6,675 nucleotides of DNA from Spirochaetaceae bacterium UBA4077 (GTDB lineage: Bacteria > Spirochaetota > Spirochaetia > Treponematales > Rectinemataceae): the NCBI GenBank assembly GCA_002383375.1, contig DFYR01000022.1, positions 1,405 to 8,079 of the forward strand, in the 5' to 3' direction. Positions within the stretch are counted from its first letter, which is position 1; the number at the start of each line of letters is the position of its first letter. The notes under the pieces are model-generated. The model was not told where the DNA came from. It did no database searches and saw nothing but the letters and a program-made list of their open reading frames with translations. A program made the position numbers and the translations under genes. Of this stretch, positions 4,973-6,675 are shown piece after piece.

Positions 4973-6223
4973 CTAGGATTTCGGTTTCTTTCCGATAAAC
5001 AGCGAAGTCAAAAATCCCAGGGCGATGAAGACAGCCCCCACGATAAATGAGAGCGAAGAAGCCCTGTCCGGAAAGTTGTCCTTTATGAAGGCCGTGATCT
5101 GCGGGCCGACTACACCGCCGGCCGCCCAGGCTGTGAGCACCACGCCGTAGATAACCGTCATCCTGCCTGCGCCGAAGAGTTCGGAGATCGTGGCCGGCAT
5201 CGTGCCGAATCCCCCGCCGTAGCAGAGGAGTATCCAGCAGAGCAGAACCGCGAATATCCAGGGATTTCCCGTCAAGGCCAGTACGGCAAAGACGGCGAGT
5301 TGGCTCCCTAGCATGATCCTGAAGGTCTTGATCCTTCCGGCGCGGTCCGATATGGCTCCCCAGAGAAAGCGCCCGAAGCCGTTGAAGAGCGAGGTGATTC
5401 CTATCAAGGTGGCGCCCATTGCGGCAAGGGCAGTGCCTGAGAGATTGCTGCCCGACCTTCTGAGCAGATCCTGAAACATAGGAGACTGAAATCCGACCAC
5501 GGCGATTCCGGCGGTTATGTTGCAGAAAAACATTATCCATACCAGGATAAAATTTTTCGATGCGAGGTACGGTTTTGCATCTTTGAAAGCTTCGGCCGGC
5601 CGCACGGAGCTCGAGACGCCGGATTGAGGCGGATTGGCCAGGCTGAGAGAAGAGGCGATGGTGAGCACCGCAAAAAGCAGAGACAGATAATAAAAGACCT
5701 TTACCAGATCGCCATTAGTCCAAGCCAGGAGGCTGGGGGCAAGAATCTTGCTCATAGCAAGGGCGCCGAATCCAAAGCCCATCACCACAATGCCGGTGGC
5801 CAGTCCTTTTTTATCGGGGAACCACTTAGCAATTGTCGCTACAGGCGTCACATAGCCCAGACCGAGCCCTGTGCCACCGATCACCCCGTAGCCGATATAG
5901 AGAAGGGGTAGGGAACGCAGCGAAAGTGCAAAGCCCGCCAGAACGTAGCCGAGGCTGAAGAGTATGCTGCCCGAAAGGGCGAGCGGTCGGGGGCCGAGCT
6001 TGGGCAGAAAAATTCCCCCTATTGCCGCCGAACTGCCCAGGAAGAAAATAGCCAGGGAAAAGGTAAGGGAAACCTGGGCGTTGTTCCAACCATACTCTTC
6101 CATTATTGGAACCTGGAAATAACTCCAGGCATAGACTGTACCCAGGCAGAGCATGAGCACAGTTGCCATGACCACCATGAGCCATCGTTTTTTTTCGCCC
6201 ATTTGTCGAGCCTCTCTGCTCAT
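4973..6223 (-). CDS. MFS transporter, oxalate/formate antiporter (OFA) family
   Basis: Inner-membrane carrier for a small carboxylate, by family. The 416-residue protein shows twelve hydrophobic segments, roughly at 14-36, 50-72, 79-101, 106-130, 141-163, 172-196, 223-247, 265-290, 299-318, 321-341, 355-379 and 390-411, with a hydrophilic central loop at 197-222. OFA signatures are LGTVYAWSYFQVPIMEEYGW (27-46), KWFPDKKGLATGIVVMGFGFGA (133-154) and the MFS loop GRFLWGAISDRAGR (284-297). Compared with OxlT, the TM8 arginine appears kept (R285). The TM11 lysine position appears to be W366, so oxalate itself is doubtful. The ATG at 6223 has AAGGAG (6235-6230) six bases upstream; an in-frame TTG two codons earlier is less likely. 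It is divergent from the aldehyde dehydrogenase gene and probably co-regulated with it. Confidence 0.9.
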   Translation of the reverse strand: MSREARQMGEKKRWLMVVMATVLMLCLGTVYAWSYFQVPIMEEYGWNNAQVSLTFSLAIFFLGSSAAIGGIFLPKLGPRPLALSGSILFSLGYVLAGFALSLRSLPLLYIGYGVIGGTGLGLGYVTPVATIAKWFPDKKGLATGIVVMGFGFGALAMSKILAPSLLAWTNGDLVKVFYYLSLLFAVLTIASSLSLANPPQSGVSSSVRPAEAFKDAKPYLASKNFILVWIMFFCNITAGIAVVGFQSPMFQDLLRRSGSNLSGTALAAMGATLIGITSLFNGFGRFLWGAISDRAGRIKTFRIMLGSQLAVFAVLALTGNPWIFAVLLCWILLCYGGGFGTMPATISELFGAGRMTVIYGVVLTAWAAGGVVGPQITAFIKDNFPDRASSLSFIVGAVFIALGFLTSLFIGKKPKS

Positions 6224-6247
6224 TGACAACTCCTTTTAGGCAAGCGC

Positions 6248-6311
6248 ATTTTAGCTACCCCGGAAAACTCTGATCCAGTTCCAGTTTCGCCAAAGCACCC
6301 TAACCTGTCAA
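6248..6311 (-). promoter_or_regulatory. Candidate promoters for the MFS gene (ambiguous)
   Basis: Two options read on the minus strand. TAAAAT (6253-6248) is a 5/6 match to the -10 box and would give a leader of about 20 nt, but it has no good -35 box at 17 bp. TTGACA (6311-6306) is a perfect -35 box, but the best -10 at 17 bp is GAAACT (6288-6283), a 3/6 match. Either could need an activator. Confidence 0.3.
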
Positions 6312-6312
6312 G

Positions 6313-6323
6313 GATAGTCTATC
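6313..6323. repeat. Short palindrome GATAG-T-CTATC next to a -35-like box
   Basis: A perfect 5+1+5 dyad that directly precedes, on the minus strand, the TTGACA at 6311-6306. It may be part of an operator region together with the larger palindrome at 6332-6346. Confidence 0.35.
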
Positions 6324-6331
6324 GATGATAC

Positions 6332-6346
6332 TAAAACGTCGTTTTA
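6332..6346. promoter_or_regulatory. Perfect 15-bp palindrome, likely operator
   Basis: TAAAACG-T-CGTTTTA is an exact 7+1+7 inverted repeat between the two divergent genes. Its centre is about 70 bp upstream of the predicted start of the aldehyde dehydrogenase transcript, a usual place for an activator. It also lies about 20 bp upstream of the minus-strand TTGACA. The cognate regulator is not in the window and its family cannot be named from the site alone. Confidence 0.55.
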
Positions 6347-6375
6347 CATTTTGAACCTTTTTTCGTGCTTAACAA

Positions 6376-6404
6376 TTGACGGCAGGAGGAAGCTGTCCTA
6401 TTAT
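6376..6404 (+). promoter_or_regulatory. Near-consensus sigma-70 promoter for the aldehyde dehydrogenase gene
   Basis: TTGACG (6376-6381) and TATTAT (6399-6404) are separated by exactly 17 bp; each hexamer differs from consensus at one position. Transcription would start near 6411, giving a leader of about 100 nt. Confidence 0.8.
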
Positions 6405-6443
6405 GGACTAAAGGGTACACTGTCGAATCATCGTACAGATGAA

Positions 6444-6467
6444 AGAAGTCGTTTGGCGACGACTTCT
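6444..6467 (+). promoter_or_regulatory. Hairpin in the aldehyde dehydrogenase mRNA leader
   Basis: AGAAGTCGT (6444-6452) pairs perfectly with ACGACTTCT (6459-6467) over nine base pairs, with loop TTGGCG. No T-run follows, so it is not a terminator by itself. GACGAC (6458-6463), mostly in the right arm, can instead pair with GTCGTC (6490-6495), which touches the AAGGAG ribosome binding site (6496-6501). The element could equally be a DNA operator. Confidence 0.55.
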
Positions 6468-6509
6468 ATCGCAGGGTCCATATATCATTGTCGTCAAGGA
6501 GAGAGTCCA

Positions 6510-6675
6510 ATGTCGGAACTGATGGAGAGCTTGATTGCCCGAGCCCGAGCGGCCCAGGAACAGATAGAATTCTGGAGCCAAGAGCGGGTGGATGAGATGG
6601 TGGCGGCGGTGGGCTGGGAAGTGTACAAGTACGAACACGCCCAAGCCTGTGCGAGGCTCGCGGCCGACGAGACCG
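6510..6675 (+). CDS. Aldehyde dehydrogenase, possibly CoA-acylating (partial, N-terminal 55 residues)
   Basis: The reading frame stays open to the window edge. The 55 residues begin MSELMESLIARARAAQEQIE and continue with WSQERVDEMVAAVGWEVYK, EHAQACARLAADET. This matches the N-terminal helical part of aldehyde dehydrogenases: (A/V)RAAQ, then Q-x-x-VDE-x-V-x-A-x-x, then A-x-x-LA-x-x-ET. The wording is closest to CoA-acylating members such as acetaldehyde or sulfoacetaldehyde dehydrogenases, but the catalytic cysteine and the nucleotide-binding region are outside the window, so the subtype is a guess. AAGGAG (6496-6501) lies eight bases before the ATG, and a near-consensus promoter lies about 100 bp further upstream. 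Divergent placement from the OFA carrier suggests that the carrier imports the precursor of this enzyme's substrate. Confidence 0.75.
   Translation, partial: MSELMESLIARARAAQEQIEFWSQERVDEMVAAVGWEVYKYEHAQACARLAADET

Larger units (their letters stand above)
6224..6509. other. Divergent intergenic region between the MFS and aldehyde dehydrogenase genes
   Basis: A control region of 286 bp with no coding sequence. From left to right it holds the MFS ribosome binding site, weak minus-strand promoter candidates, two palindromes (6313-6323 and 6332-6346), a strong plus-strand promoter (6376-6404), a leader hairpin (6444-6467) and the AAGGAG site of the next gene. Confidence 0.7.

Noticed and set aside
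4938..5540. Second minus-strand open frame of 200 codons over the MFS gene
   Set aside because: Arg/His-rich out-of-frame translation of the transporter; the MFS frame has clear membrane segments and family motifs.
6444..6467. Leader hairpin as a rho-independent terminator
   Set aside because: The stem is good, but ATCGCAGGG follows instead of a T-tract.
1..6675. tRNA, rRNA or transposase genes
   Set aside because: No tRNA-like cloverleaf, rRNA-like sequence or transposase motif was noticed on reading either strand; only the intergenic repeats hint at a mobile element.

Overview
The window looks like a catabolic and transport neighbourhood from a bacterium of moderate GC content. It has strong AGGAGG-type ribosome binding sites, near-consensus sigma-70 promoters and tightly packed operons. 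The gene mix is a TRAP carboxylate transporter, a three-subunit molybdenum hydroxylase, an oxalate/formate-type MFS carrier and the start of an aldehyde dehydrogenase. That suggests an organism living on organic acids or N-heterocycles, possibly an anaerobe, but the sequence does not fix a taxon.

Layout, left to right. (1) Positions 1-788, minus strand: the N-terminal three quarters of a DctP-type TRAP substrate-binding protein, driven by a perfect-consensus sigma-70 promoter (TTGACA, 17 bp, TATAAT) at 807-835. A 6-bp inverted repeat brackets its -35 box. (2) Positions 789-1192: a divergent regulatory region of about 400 bp, with an operator-like palindrome at 947-971. (3) Positions 1193-4771, plus strand: an operon of three overlapping genes encoding the FAD, 2x[2Fe-2S] and molybdopterin subunits of a xanthine dehydrogenase-family hydroxylase, in CoxM-CoxS-CoxL order. 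(4) Positions 4772-4972: a convergent intergenic region dense in inverted repeats (recurring AGGTATG/CATACCT words), with a probable terminator for the minus-strand gene. (5) Positions 4973-6223, minus strand: an OFA-family MFS transporter. (6) Positions 6224-6509: a second divergent control region. It has a near-consensus plus-strand promoter, a perfect 15-bp palindrome (7+1+7), a smaller palindrome, and a leader hairpin whose right arm could instead pair next to the ribosome binding site. (7) Positions 6510-6675, plus strand: the first 55 codons of an aldehyde dehydrogenase, resembling the CoA-acylating type.

How they may work together (inference): the TRAP system and MFS carrier would bring in, or exchange, small carboxylates. 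The molybdenum hydroxylase would hydroxylate an aromatic heterocycle or related substrate. The aldehyde dehydrogenase would take an aldehyde intermediate onward, perhaps to an acyl-CoA. No gene in the window fixes the substrate. All the genes belong to known families, so the less ordinary material is in the three intergenic regions and in a few active-site substitutions.
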